DNA of 64,000 bases from VRUE01 sp963844395 (GTDB taxonomy: Bacteria > Actinomycetota > Thermoleophilia > Solirubrobacterales > 70-9): positions 620,001 through 684,000 of the forward strand of contig CAWJNX010000002.1 in the NCBI GenBank assembly GCA_963844395.1, written 5' to 3'. This document shows, piece after piece, positions 31,035 through 39,933 of the stretch. Made by a program: the position numbers and the translations under genes. Positions within the stretch are counted from its first letter, which is position 1. Each line of letters starts with the position of its first letter. The notes under the pieces are model-generated. The model was not told where the DNA came from and made no database searches. It worked only from the letters and a program-made list of their open reading frames with translations.

Positions 31035-32531
31035 CTACCACCGCGTAGTAACAACCTTCTTCCGCGTGTAGAAGTCGACGGCATCAGTCCCGTTCGCATG
31101 CAGATCCCCGTCACAGGAATCCTTCCACCCAGCAAACGGAAACCAAGCAACGGGCGCAGGAACCCCCACATTGACGCCAAGCATCCCCACTTCGGCCCCA
31201 TACCGGTACCGCCGCGCCGCCTCGCCAGATTGAGTGAAGATCGCGCCCGCGTTGCCGTAGCGCGAGCCGTTGAGGAACTCGATGGCCGCGTCGAGGTCAG
31301 GCGCGTCAACGACAGTCAACAGGGGACCGAACAACTCCTCGCGCGCCAGCTCGGACTCCGGCTTGGCGACCGCGATCGTCGGCCCTAGCAAGGTGCCGGC
31401 CGGGCCGTCGTTATCGAGCGCCGTTTCGGGCGAGTCGCTGCCGGGGAGGCCGACCGCCGCGTTCAGGTCGCGCCCGTCGAGTAGCAGGGCGGCGCCGTCC
31501 CCCTGCGCCCGGCCGATCGCCTCGGCGATCGTCTCGCGGGCGGCGGCCGAGACCATCGGGCAGACATCGGTGGCGGGATCCTCGCCCGGTCCGACCCGCA
31601 GCCGCATGGCCGCCGCCACCAGCGCCTCGCGGACCTCCGCTCGGCGCGCCTCGTCGCCCACGGCCACGCAGACAGAACCGGCGAGGCAGCGCTGGCCGGC
31701 GGCGCCAAAGGCTGAGCCCATGATTGCCGGCATCGCCTGCTCGAGGTCGGCGTCGGGCATCACGACCAGCGAGTTCTTGGCGCCGCCCAGAGCCTGCACC
31801 CTCACGCCGGCGCCGCGCCTTGCCGCGGCTCGCTCAGCGACGAAGCGGGCGGTCTGCGCCCGGCCGACGAAGGAGATCGCGTCGATGCCTGGGTCGTCGA
31901 GGATCGCCGTGACCGCGTCGCGCCCGCCGTGCACGAGGTTGACGACGCCGGGCGGGATCTCCTCGATCGAGTCGACCATCTCGACGATCAGCGAGGCAGG
32001 GCGCGGGTCCTGCTCGGAGGGCTTGAGGATGAAGGAGTTACCGCAGGCGATCGCGTAGGGGAGGAACCAGAGCGGGATCATTGCCGGGAAGTTGAAGGGC
32101 GTGATTGCGGCCACCACGCCGACCGGCTGGCGGACCAGCTCGACGTCGACGCCGGCGGCGACGCCCTCCAGCGTCTCGCCCTTCAGCAGGTGGGGAATCG
32201 CCGCCGCCGACTCGACTGACTCGATCCCGCGGCCGACCTCGCCGTCGGCGTCAACGATCGTCTTGCCCATGTCGGCGGTGACGAGTGCGGTCAGCTCCTC
32301 GCGACGGCGCAGCAGCTCCTCGCGCAGGCGCAGGACGGCACGCGCCCGTCGCTGCGGCGGCACCTCGCGCCAGGCGGGCTGCGCGGAGTGGGCAGCTTCG
32401 ACCGCCTCGCGCACCTGGCGCTCGCCCGACAGCGGCACCAGCGCCACGGTCTCTCCCGTGACCGGATCGACGTCATCGAGCGTCGCGACGCCGTTGACCG
32501 CCCGCCACGCCCCCGCGACGTAGTTCGCCAT
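31035..32531 (-). CDS. Aldehyde dehydrogenase, methylmalonate-semialdehyde (MmsA)-like
   Basis: ATG 32531 is chosen: the longer frame to 32621 runs through a palindrome. The 498-residue product has the ALDH N-terminal NAD-binding region (QPVGVVAAITPFNFPAMIPLWFLP), ALGGAKNS, and the active-site Cys in FGAAGQRCLAGS, with the FPFAGWKDS end typical of CoA-acylating MmsA enzymes. It lies downstream of potC in the same operon direction, so it probably oxidises an aldehyde formed from the imported polyamine or amino acid. Whether it is CoA-dependent cannot be told. Confidence 0.85.
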   Translation of the reverse strand: MANYVAGAWRAVNGVATLDDVDPVTGETVALVPLSGERQVREAVEAAHSAQPAWREVPPQRRARAVLRLREELLRRREELTALVTADMGKTIVDADGEVGRGIESVESAAAIPHLLKGETLEGVAAGVDVELVRQPVGVVAAITPFNFPAMIPLWFLPYAIACGNSFILKPSEQDPRPASLIVEMVDSIEEIPPGVVNLVHGGRDAVTAILDDPGIDAISFVGRAQTARFVAERAAARRGAGVRVQALGGAKNSLVVMPDADLEQAMPAIMGSAFGAAGQRCLAGSVCVAVGDEARRAEVREALVAAAMRLRVGPGEDPATDVCPMVSAAARETIAEAIGRAQGDGAALLLDGRDLNAAVGLPGSDSPETALDNDGPAGTLLGPTIAVAKPESELAREELFGPLLTVVDAPDLDAAIEFLNGSRYGNAGAIFTQSGEAARRYRYGAEVGMLGVNVGVPAPVAWFPFAGWKDSCDGDLHANGTDAVDFYTRKKVVTTRW

Positions 32532-32542
32532 CCGCACTGGCG

Positions 32543-32591
32543 GCCGACGGGCCTCAAAGCGTCCTATATGTCCGCTTTGAGGCCCGTCGGC
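32543..32591. repeat. Palindromic element family E/F, perfect copy
   Basis: A perfect 19-bp stem GCCGACGGGCCTCAAAGCG with an 11-base loop, 12 bases upstream of the aldehyde dehydrogenase start. The outer GCCGACGGGCC is shared with 62099-62147, whereas the inner part of the stem differs. Confidence 0.7.
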
Positions 32592-32620
32592 GGCGGTGGG
32601 GGTGTGATCGGCGGCGGGCA

Positions 32621-33499
32621 TCAGGTCGTCGCCTGCGCCGGGGGAGCTGGGGTCGGCGCCGCCGGTTCTCGTTCGGGGCGCACCGCGGCCATCCGCTCCG
32701 CCCGGCGTTGCTGGATCAGCACAAGGGCCACGGCGATCACCGCGACCACGAAGAGCAGCGTCGCCAGCGCGTTGACCTGAACCGGGATGCCGCGCAGGCT
32801 CACCCCGTAGACGTAGAGCGGGAAGGTGACGGTAGTCCCCGAGTTGAAGTTGGAGATCACGAAGTCGTCGATCGAGAGGGCGAAGGCGAGCAGCGCCGCG
32901 GCGACGATCCCCGGGGCGAGCAGCGGCAGGGTGACGGTGCGGAAGGTGGCGAGGGGAGTCGCTCCCAGGTCCGCCGCCGCCTCCTCGAGGTGGCGGTCAA
33001 AGCCGATCAGGCGCGAGCGCACCACCACCACGACGAAGCTGATCGAGAACATCACGTGGGCGATCAGCAGCGTCGTGAAGCCGAGCGCGAAGGTGTAATA
33101 GATGAACATCGAGAGCAGCGCGGCGCCGATCACGACCTCGGGGGTCGCCATCGGGATCACGATCAGCAGGTTCGCCGCTCTGCGGCCCACGAACTTATGG
33201 CGGACCAGGGCGATCGCCATCAGCGTCCCGATCGCGGTCGAGATCACGGTCGAGAAAGCGGCCAGGCGCAAACTCGTCATTAGCGCGTCGTTCAGTTGCG
33301 GCAGCGAGAAGACCGTTCGCCAGTACTCGAGCGTGAAGCCCTCGTCGAGGCCGAAGGTCAGTTTGTCTTTCGGCGCCTCACCGAAGGAGAAGACCGCGAT
33401 GACGACGATCGGGATCAGCATGTAGGCGACGGCGAGAGCGGCGTAGATCGGCAGCGCGTTGCGCCGCAGCCAGCTCCAGGCCTGCCCGGCGACGGTCAT
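32621..33499 (-). CDS. potC: Polyamine ABC transporter permease (PotC-like)
   Basis: A 292-residue protein with six hydrophobic helices and the binding-protein-dependent-transport EAA loop seen as EEAAADLGATPLATFRTVTLPLLAPGI. The sequence YAALAVAYMLIPIVVIAVFSFG and FALSIDDFVISNF are typical of PotC/PotI. It works with PotB in the membrane to move spermidine or putrescine. The gene order is potA-potD-potB-potC on the minus strand, followed by an aldehyde dehydrogenase. The C-terminal Pro/Ala-rich tail is probably disordered. Confidence 0.9.
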   Translation of the reverse strand: MTVAGQAWSWLRRNALPIYAALAVAYMLIPIVVIAVFSFGEAPKDKLTFGLDEGFTLEYWRTVFSLPQLNDALMTSLRLAAFSTVISTAIGTLMAIALVRHKFVGRRAANLLIVIPMATPEVVIGAALLSMFIYYTFALGFTTLLIAHVMFSISFVVVVVRSRLIGFDRHLEEAAADLGATPLATFRTVTLPLLAPGIVAAALLAFALSIDDFVISNFNSGTTVTFPLYVYGVSLRGIPVQVNALATLLFVVAVIAVALVLIQQRRAERMAAVRPEREPAAPTPAPPAQATT

Positions 33500-33530
33500 C
33501 GGGCGCTCCGCCGCCAGCCGACGCCCGCCA

Positions 33531-34406
33531 TCAGCCGGCCTTCCTCTCCTCGTCCTCGTCGCCCATGAAGGCGCCGGTCCCAGCGAAGCGGATGTAGATG
33601 ACGACCACGGTGAGGATCAGCGCCATCATCAGGAAGGAGAGCGCCGCCGCCTCCGGGTAGTCGCGCTGGTTGAGGTAGAGCGACTGGATGACGTTGCCGA
33701 TCATCGCCTGCTGGGTGCCGCCGAGCAACTGCGCGTTGATGTAGTCGCCAAAGGCGGGGATGAAGGTGAGCAGAACGCCGGCGACGATGCCGGGCATGGT
33801 CAGCGGCAACGTCACCCGCAGGAAGGCCTGCCGCGAGGAGGAGTAGAGGTCCTTTGCCGCCTCGACGAGGCTCAGGTCGAGCCGCTCCAGGTTGGCGTAG
33901 AGCGGCAGGATCATGAAGGGGAGGAAGTTGTAGGTGAGCCCGGCGATCACCGCCCCCGAGGTGGCGAGGACGCGACCGTCCGCAGGGATCAGGGCGAGCG
34001 TCTGCAGGACGCCGACCAGCGGGCTGTCGTCGCTGAGGATCGTTTTCCAGGCGATCGTGCGGACAAGGTAGGTGGTGAAGAACGGGGCGATCACCGCGAA
34101 CAGCAGCAGCAGCTTGAAGCGACCGGCGCGGAAGGCGATCGCGTAGGCGAGCGGGTAGGCGATCAGCAAGGCGAGGACGGTTGCCGTTCCGGCGTAGAAG
34201 AAGGAGCGCACGATCTGGTCGGCATGACCGGAGAGGGAATCCGGGAAGTTCCCCCACTCCCAGGTGAAGGTGAAGCCCGTCGTCAGCGAGCCCGAGCGCA
34301 GCGACAGTTCGCCCATGAAGTACATGGGCACGACGAAGAAGACGACGAGCCAGAGCAGGCCCGGTCCCAGGAGCCAGTAGGGGACCAGGCGCTGCTTCAG
34401 GCTCAT
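33531..34406 (-). CDS. potB: Polyamine ABC transporter permease (PotB-like)
   Basis: A 291-residue membrane protein with six helices. The EAA loop is VEAAKDLYSSSRQAFLRVTLPLTMPGI, and the helix with FIPAFGDYINAQLLGG is diagnostic of PotB/PotH. The start follows the potD stop by 12 bases. It pairs with PotC in the same transporter. The C-terminus ends in a charged DEDEERKAG. Confidence 0.9.
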   Translation of the reverse strand: MSLKQRLVPYWLLGPGLLWLVVFFVVPMYFMGELSLRSGSLTTGFTFTWEWGNFPDSLSGHADQIVRSFFYAGTATVLALLIAYPLAYAIAFRAGRFKLLLLFAVIAPFFTTYLVRTIAWKTILSDDSPLVGVLQTLALIPADGRVLATSGAVIAGLTYNFLPFMILPLYANLERLDLSLVEAAKDLYSSSRQAFLRVTLPLTMPGIVAGVLLTFIPAFGDYINAQLLGGTQQAMIGNVIQSLYLNQRDYPEAAALSFLMMALILTVVVIYIRFAGTGAFMGDEDEERKAG

Positions 34407-34418
34407 CGACTCATCCGA

Positions 34419-35558
34419 TCATCCGGTCAGAACGTCCTGCCATGCCTCGTTGACCCGTTCCAGGTCGGGCGGGGTGTTCTGGCCCGTGCATTTGCTGGTG
34501 AAGTCCTCGCTCGGGAAGACGATCTCACTCTCCGCCAGTTCGGACCCGCGTTTCTCGAGGATCTCTTTGACGCCCTGCACCGGTGAGATGTATTCGACGT
34601 ATTCGGTGATGTCGGCCGCCACCTCCGGCTTGTAGACGAAGTCCATCCAGGCGAGCGCCGCTGCGGTGTTGGGAGCGCCCACCGGGATCACCATATTTTC
34701 CATCCACTGCGTGCAGCCCTCGGTCGGCATCCGCCATTCAGCATTTTTGTTTTCGATCAGCGAGGCGTCGCCCGACCAGCCGATCGCCGCGACGATGTTG
34801 CCGGCGGTCAGGTCCTCGGTGTATTCGTTGCCGGTGAAATCGCGGATCTGCCCCGACTCGGCGGCAGTCTTGATTTTGTCGATCGCTTTCAACCAGTCCT
34901 CGTCGCTCGCCTCCGCCGGGTCGACCCCTTCGGCGAGCATCACCAGAGCCGGCGTTTCTCGCAGTTCCTCCAGCATCGTCACTTTGCCCTTGTATTTCGG
35001 GTCGAAGAGGTCGTTGACCGAACGGATCTCGGGCGCCTTGGAGGTGTCGACCCAGATCCCGGTCATGCCGCCCTGCCATGGCGCCGAGAACTTGCGTTCG
35101 GGGTCGAATCCCGGGCTCTCGAGGCCGGGCAACAGGGTTTCGAAGACCGTCGGCAGGTCGTCCTGTTCGAACTCCTGCAGGTAGCCGAGGTCATACATCT
35201 GTTTCGCCATGTAGTCGGCGACGACGAAGATGCCGCGGCCGCCTGATTCACCCTGTTCGAGCTGCGGCTGCAGCTTGCCGAAGAAGCCGTCGTTTGAGTT
35301 GATGTCTTCGATGTAGTCGACGCTGACGCCGGTTTTGTCTTCGAACTCGGCGACGGTGCCTTTCGGCCCCGGGTCGATGTAGCCCGGCCAGTTGGAGATC
35401 GTCAGCTCACCTTTGACGGGGCCGGCTTTCGCAGTCGTCACCTCGCCGCTGTCGCCACCACCGCCGACCGTGTCGTCGCCACAGGCGGCGAGGCCGAGCA
35501 CCAGTGCCAATGCCGCGACGATCGCGGCAATCCTCAGCATGAGCCTTCGCTCACTCAT
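34419..35558 (-). CDS. potD: Polyamine-binding lipoprotein (PotD-like)
   Basis: ATG 35558 is preferred because AGGAG lies 8 bases upstream; a GTG at 35582 would overlap the potA stop (GTGA). The product has a lipobox signal (ALVLGLAAC) and so is anchored outside the membrane. The mature part begins with ELTISNWPGYIDP, the PotD/PotF start that lines the polyamine site, and includes WQGGMTGIWVDTS and IGWSGDAS. It delivers polyamine to PotBC. The specificity (putrescine or spermidine) cannot be read reliably. Confidence 0.9.
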   Translation of the reverse strand: MSERRLMLRIAAIVAALALVLGLAACGDDTVGGGGDSGEVTTAKAGPVKGELTISNWPGYIDPGPKGTVAEFEDKTGVSVDYIEDINSNDGFFGKLQPQLEQGESGGRGIFVVADYMAKQMYDLGYLQEFEQDDLPTVFETLLPGLESPGFDPERKFSAPWQGGMTGIWVDTSKAPEIRSVNDLFDPKYKGKVTMLEELRETPALVMLAEGVDPAEASDEDWLKAIDKIKTAAESGQIRDFTGNEYTEDLTAGNIVAAIGWSGDASLIENKNAEWRMPTEGCTQWMENMVIPVGAPNTAAALAWMDFVYKPEVAADITEYVEYISPVQGVKEILEKRGSELAESEIVFPSEDFTSKCTGQNTPPDLERVNEAWQDVLTG

Positions 35559-35578
35559 TCCACTACTCCTCATCCTCG

Positions 35579-36785
35579 TCACCCTCTCTCGCTGATTGCA
35601 GCTGCGGTTGCTCCCGTCGCCGGGCTACCCGTTCTCTCCTCCGTCGAAGCCGCGTCGGGCGTCCCGGCGTCGCGCACGACGTGCATGTGCTCCGGCTCCC
35701 AGCTCAGCCCCACCCGGGCGCCGCCGCCCGGCAGGCGCTGGCGCTCCTCCTCGCTCGCGTTGGGCACCAGCACCGTCATCCGCACCCCGTCGCCGAGATC
35801 GACGACCACCTGGGTCGCGGTGCCCAGGTAGAGGGAGCTTTCGACCGTGCCCTCGACCCGTGGCGCGCTGTTCGCGGATCCCGCCGTGGACGCCCCGACG
35901 GGGTCGATGTGCAGCTTCTCGGGGCGGACGACCGCGTAGCAGCGCTCTCCAGGCGCCAGCCCGTCGAACGGACACACGCACCGCGGGCCCGTGGTCGAGG
36001 CGCACCTCGTCGCTGCCGGCGACTACGGCGGGCATCAGGTTGGAGACGCCGATGAAGCCGGCGACGAAGGTCGTGGCGGGCCGCTCGTAGACGTCCTCGG
36101 GATCGCCGATCTGTTCGACCCGGCCGCGATTCATGACCGCGATCCGGTCGCTCATCGTGAGAGCCTCCTCCTGATCGTGGGTGACGTAGACGAAGGTGAT
36201 GCCGACCTCGCGCTGGATCCGCTTCAGCTCGATCTGCAGGCCCTTGCGCAGCTTCAGGTCGAGCGCCCCGAGCGGCTCGTCGAGCAGCAGCACCTTGGGC
36301 AGGTTGACCAGGGCGCGTGCCAGCGCCACCCGCTGCTGCTGGCCGCCGGAGAGCTGCGCCGGCCGTCGCTTCGCCTCGGCGGCGAGCCCGACCCGCTCCA
36401 GCTCGGCTGCCACCCGCCGCCCGATCTCCCCCTTCGCCACCCGCTTGCGCCGCAGGCCGAAGGCAACGTTGTCCTCGACGCTGAGGTGGGGGAATAGGGC
36501 GTAGCTCTGGAAGACGGTGTTGGTCGGCCGCTTGTGGGCCGGCAGCTGGGCGACGTCGGCACCGTCGATCCGGATCGTGCCCTGGCTCGGCCGCTCGAAG
36601 CCGGCGACCATCCGCAGCGTCGTCGTCTTGCCGCAGCCGCTCGGACCGAGCAGGGTGAAGAACTCGCCGCCGCTCAGCTCCAAGTTGACGCTGTCGACGG
36701 CGGTCAGCTCGCCGAAGCGCTTGGTGACGTTTTGCAGCTCAACGCTTGGAACCGTGGCTTCCAATCCTCCTCCTCCACGTCGCAT
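35579..36785 (-). CDS. potA: Polyamine ABC transporter ATPase (PotA-like), frameshifted
   Basis: Residues 1-267 give a complete ABC ATPase: Walker A LLGPSGCGKT, Q-loop FQSYALFPH, signature LSGGQQQRVALARAL, Walker B VLLLDEPLGALD and switch His in VTHDQEEA. The C-terminal TOBE domain (FDGLAPGERCYAVVRPEKLHI and on to 35579) continues in another frame. Removing one base near 35973 (GTGTGTCC) joins the two as RVPFDG. The gene is otherwise complete, so an indel error is likelier than loss. Its stop overlaps the alternative potD start. It is the first gene of the pot operon, divergent from the aminotransferase. Confidence 0.85.
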
Positions 36786-36979
36786 GCCTCAGTGGAGTCG
36801 ATCTCCTAGACGGTATGTCCGCGCCGGAGGCTTTACAAGGGCGGCGGCGCCAAAGCGACACGCTCACGTTATACAAGTCGTACAATTGAATGCCAAGCGC
36901 TTGACGGCGTGACCATTGCATAGCGGCGTTACCAGCTTTAGCTTTGTCCATAACGTCGTAGCAAGAGAGGAGCAGCCGC
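36786..36979. promoter_or_regulatory. Divergent control region between potA and the aminotransferase
   Basis: A 194-base, visibly AT-richer stretch between the two divergent halves of the catabolic region. It contains ACGTTATACAAG and, about 80 bases on, CCATAACGT, an ACGTTAT/ATAACGT inverted pair that could be regulator half-sites. TTGACG at about 36901 is a -35 candidate. The PucR regulator encoded at 38374 is the natural candidate ligand (inference). AGAGAGGAGCAG precedes the aminotransferase ATG. Confidence 0.4.
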
Positions 36980-38365
36980 ATGGCCATCGCGTCCCAGACG
37001 ACCGCAGCGGTCGAGACCAGCCTCCAGGAGCTGGCCCAGCGACATCTCTGGATGCACTTCTCGCGGATGGGCGCATATCGCGACGGCGCCGAGATTCCGA
37101 TCATCGTCCGCGGCGAGGGTTGCTACGTCTATGACGAGCGCGGCAACCGCTATCTCGACGGCCTAGCGGCGCTCTTCTGTGTCAACGCCGGCCACGGGCG
37201 CGCCGAGCTCGCCGAGGCGGCGGGCCGCCAGATGCAGGAGCTCGACTTCTACACGCTGTGGAGCTACGCCCATCCTCGCGCGATCGAGCTCGCGGCCAGA
37301 CTCGCCTCGCTCGCTCCCGGCGACCTCAACCGCGTCTTCTTCACCTCGGGCGGCTCGGAGGCGGTCGAGTCGGCGCTGAAGCTGGCCCGCAACTACCACC
37401 GCATGCACGGCAAAGGACAGAAGTACAAGACGATCGCCCGCGAGATCGCCTACCACGGCACCTCGCTGGGGGCGCTCTCGGCAACTGGGATCACCGACCT
37501 GCGCGCCCAGTTCGAGCCGCTCGCCCCGGGCGGCTGTCACGTACCCAACACCAACGTCTACCGCTGGCCCGAGGACCGCGAGCCCCTCTGGGCGGCCGAC
37601 GCGATCGAGGAGCGGATCGTGTTCGAGGGCCCCGACACTGTCGCCGCCGTGATCCTCGAGCCGGTCCAGAACGCCGGCGGCTGCTTCGTCCCTCCGGACG
37701 GCTACTTCCAACGGGTCCGCGAGATCTGCGACCGCCACGACGTGCTGATGATCTCCGACGAGGTGATCTGCGCCTGGGGCCGGCTCGGCCACTGGTTCGG
37801 CTGCGAGCGCTTCGACTACGTGCCCGATGTCATCACGGTGGCGAAGGGGCTGACCTCCGCCTACGCTCCGATGGGCGCCGTGATCGCCTCCGACCGGGTC
37901 GCAGAGCCGTTCATGGAGGGCGACGCCTCCTTCGCCCACGGCTTCACCTTCGCCGGCCACCCCGTCGCTGCAGCGGTCGCGATCGCCAACCTCAACGTCT
38001 TCGAGCAGGAGGACCTCTGCGGGCACGTCCTCGCCAAGGAGGGCGAGTTCCGCCAGATGCTGGAGAGCCTGCGCGAGCTGCCGATCGTCGGCGACGTGCG
38101 CGGCGCCGGCTACTTCCAGGCGATCGAGCTGGTCAAGGACAAGGAGACGAAGGAGGGGTTCGGCGACGAGGAGTCCGAGGACCTGCTGCGCAGCTTCCTC
38201 TCCGGTGAGCTCTACCGGCGCGGGCTGATCTGCCGCGCCGACGACCGCGGCGACCCAGTGATCCAGCTCGCCCCGCCGCTGATCGCCGACAGCGAGCAGT
38301 TCGAGCAGATCCACGAGGTGCTGCACGGCGTCCTCAGCGACGCCTGGGAGCGGGTTCACGGATAG
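36980..38365 (+). CDS. Class III aminotransferase (omega-amino acid / polyamine : pyruvate type)
   Basis: A 461-residue PLP enzyme of fold type I. It has FCVNAGHGRAELAEAAGRQM, the phosphate-binding FFTSGGSEAVESALKLAR, VILEPVQNAGGC, LMISDEVICAWGRLG and the Schiff-base lysine in VITVAKGLTSAYAPMGAVI. The family includes beta-alanine, taurine and putrescine:pyruvate transaminases. Its position, opposite potADBC and upstream of ald and an aminobutyraldehyde-type dehydrogenase, suggests polyamine:pyruvate transamination whose alanine is recycled by Ald (inference). The PucR gene begins 8 bases after its stop. Confidence 0.9.
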   Translation: MAIASQTTAAVETSLQELAQRHLWMHFSRMGAYRDGAEIPIIVRGEGCYVYDERGNRYLDGLAALFCVNAGHGRAELAEAAGRQMQELDFYTLWSYAHPRAIELAARLASLAPGDLNRVFFTSGGSEAVESALKLARNYHRMHGKGQKYKTIAREIAYHGTSLGALSATGITDLRAQFEPLAPGGCHVPNTNVYRWPEDREPLWAADAIEERIVFEGPDTVAAVILEPVQNAGGCFVPPDGYFQRVREICDRHDVLMISDEVICAWGRLGHWFGCERFDYVPDVITVAKGLTSAYAPMGAVIASDRVAEPFMEGDASFAHGFTFAGHPVAAAVAIANLNVFEQEDLCGHVLAKEGEFRQMLESLRELPIVGDVRGAGYFQAIELVKDKETKEGFGDEESEDLLRSFLSGELYRRGLICRADDRGDPVIQLAPPLIADSEQFEQIHEVLHGVLSDAWERVHG

Positions 38366-38373
38366 GCCCCGCG

Positions 38374-39933
38374 ATGCTCACCGTCCAGAGCCTGCTTGCC
38401 GAGCTCGAGCTCGCCCTCGCGGCCGGCATCGACGCGGCCGAGGCGCCGGTGCGCTGGGTCCACATCTCCGAGTTGGAGGACCCGACTCCCTGGCTGTCGG
38501 GAGGCGAGCTGATGCTGACCACCGGTATCCCGCTCGACAGCGCGGCCAAACAGCGCTCCTTCGTCAGCCTGCTCGCCGACCACAACCTCGCCGGGCTTGG
38601 CTTCGGCACCGGCTTCAACCACAAGAAATTGCCGAAAGCACTGGTTGATGAGGCACTCAAGCGCGACTTCCCCCTCTTCGAGGTCCCCTACTCGACGCCG
38701 TTCATCGCGATCACCGAGAAAGCCTTCGCCCGCCTCGTCAACGAGCAATACGAGGTCCTGCAGCGCGGCATCGCGGTGCAGCGGCGGCTCGAGAAACTCG
38801 TCCTCGAAGAGCGCGGCCTGGAGGAGATCGTGGCGACGATCGCCTCCGCCGTCGGCGGCACCGTGGCGATCCTCAACGCCCGCGGCGAGCGGCTCGCCGG
38901 CCGCGGCTTCCGGCGCCAGCTCTCGGCGGAGGCGGTCAACGCGATTCGCGACGAAGCGCTCACCCACACCCGCGACGGGCACCCGTTCGTCCCCACCCAC
39001 CCTTCGATCGCGGGACGGGCGCTGGCCCATCCGGTGATCTCGCCCGGCGGCGGCCCGCCGCAGGCCTGGGTCGTTGTGGTGCGGGACTCGGGCGGGCTGG
39101 GCGACTTCGAGCGGCTGATCCTGCAGCAGGCGGTGGCGGTTGTCGCCCTGGAGCTGATGCGTCGCCGCGTCGCCCGCGAGACCGAGCGCCGCCTCGCCGG
39201 CGACGTGCTGGCCGGGGCGCTGGGCGGTCGCCTCGACCCCTCCGAGCTGCGCCGCCGCCTCGAGCCGTTCGGGATCGGCGACGAAGCGGCGGTCCTCGTC
39301 TTCGACCTCGACGATCCCTCCGCCGCCGAGCACACGCTGGAGCGGGCGCTCGCCGCCGACGCCTGCCCCGCCGTCGTCGCACCCCACGCCAACTCCGGCC
39401 GCGAGTTGCTCTGTGCCGTCGTCGACGCCGCCGACCGCGACCCGGTCGACCTCGCCTCAGAAGCGCGCCGCGCCTTGATCAAAGAGCGCGGCGCGGTCCG
39501 CGCTGCGGCCAGCCGCCCGGCTCCGCCCGAGAACCTGCGTCACTCCTTCCACGAGGCGCGCTGCGCCCTCGAGGCGACCGCCTTCGCCAACGGCAACGAG
39601 CCCGAGGTCGCCTCCTGGCGCGACCTCGGCGCCTTCACCCTGCTGCTCTCGATCCAGGACGACGAGGCGCTGAAGCTCTACTGCGAAAGCGTCCTCGGGC
39701 CGATCGAGGAGGGTGACGAGGAGTACGGCGGCGAGCTGCTGCGCTCGCTGGAGGCGTTCATTGAACAGAACGGCCAGTGGGAGAAGGCCGCCCGTCAGGT
39801 CTACTGCCACCGGCACACGCTGCGTTACCGGATGCGCAAGGTCGAGGACCTGACCGGCCGCGACCTATCGCGCGCCCACGACCGGATCGAGTTCTGGTTG
39901 GCGCTGCGGGCCAGAGAGCTGGTGGGGACGTGA
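38374..39933 (+). CDS. PucR-family transcriptional regulator
   Basis: A 519-residue protein with the complete PucR layout: an N-terminal PucR/purine-catabolism domain (residues 1-130, WVHISELEDPTPWLSGGELMLTTG), a middle region with a GGDEF-like CdaR fold, and the C-terminal HTH_30 (NGQWEKAARQVYCHRHTLRYRMRKVEDLTG). It is sandwiched in a same-strand unit between the aminotransferase and ald (its TGA overlaps the ald GTG), so it is the local activator or repressor of polyamine or amino-acid catabolism. Confidence 0.9.
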   Translation: MLTVQSLLAELELALAAGIDAAEAPVRWVHISELEDPTPWLSGGELMLTTGIPLDSAAKQRSFVSLLADHNLAGLGFGTGFNHKKLPKALVDEALKRDFPLFEVPYSTPFIAITEKAFARLVNEQYEVLQRGIAVQRRLEKLVLEERGLEEIVATIASAVGGTVAILNARGERLAGRGFRRQLSAEAVNAIRDEALTHTRDGHPFVPTHPSIAGRALAHPVISPGGGPPQAWVVVVRDSGGLGDFERLILQQAVAVVALELMRRRVARETERRLAGDVLAGALGGRLDPSELRRRLEPFGIGDEAAVLVFDLDDPSAAEHTLERALAADACPAVVAPHANSGRELLCAVVDAADRDPVDLASEARRALIKERGAVRAAASRPAPPENLRHSFHEARCALEATAFANGNEPEVASWRDLGAFTLLLSIQDDEALKLYCESVLGPIEEGDEEYGGELLRSLEAFIEQNGQWEKAARQVYCHRHTLRYRMRKVEDLTGRDLSRAHDRIEFWLALRARELVGT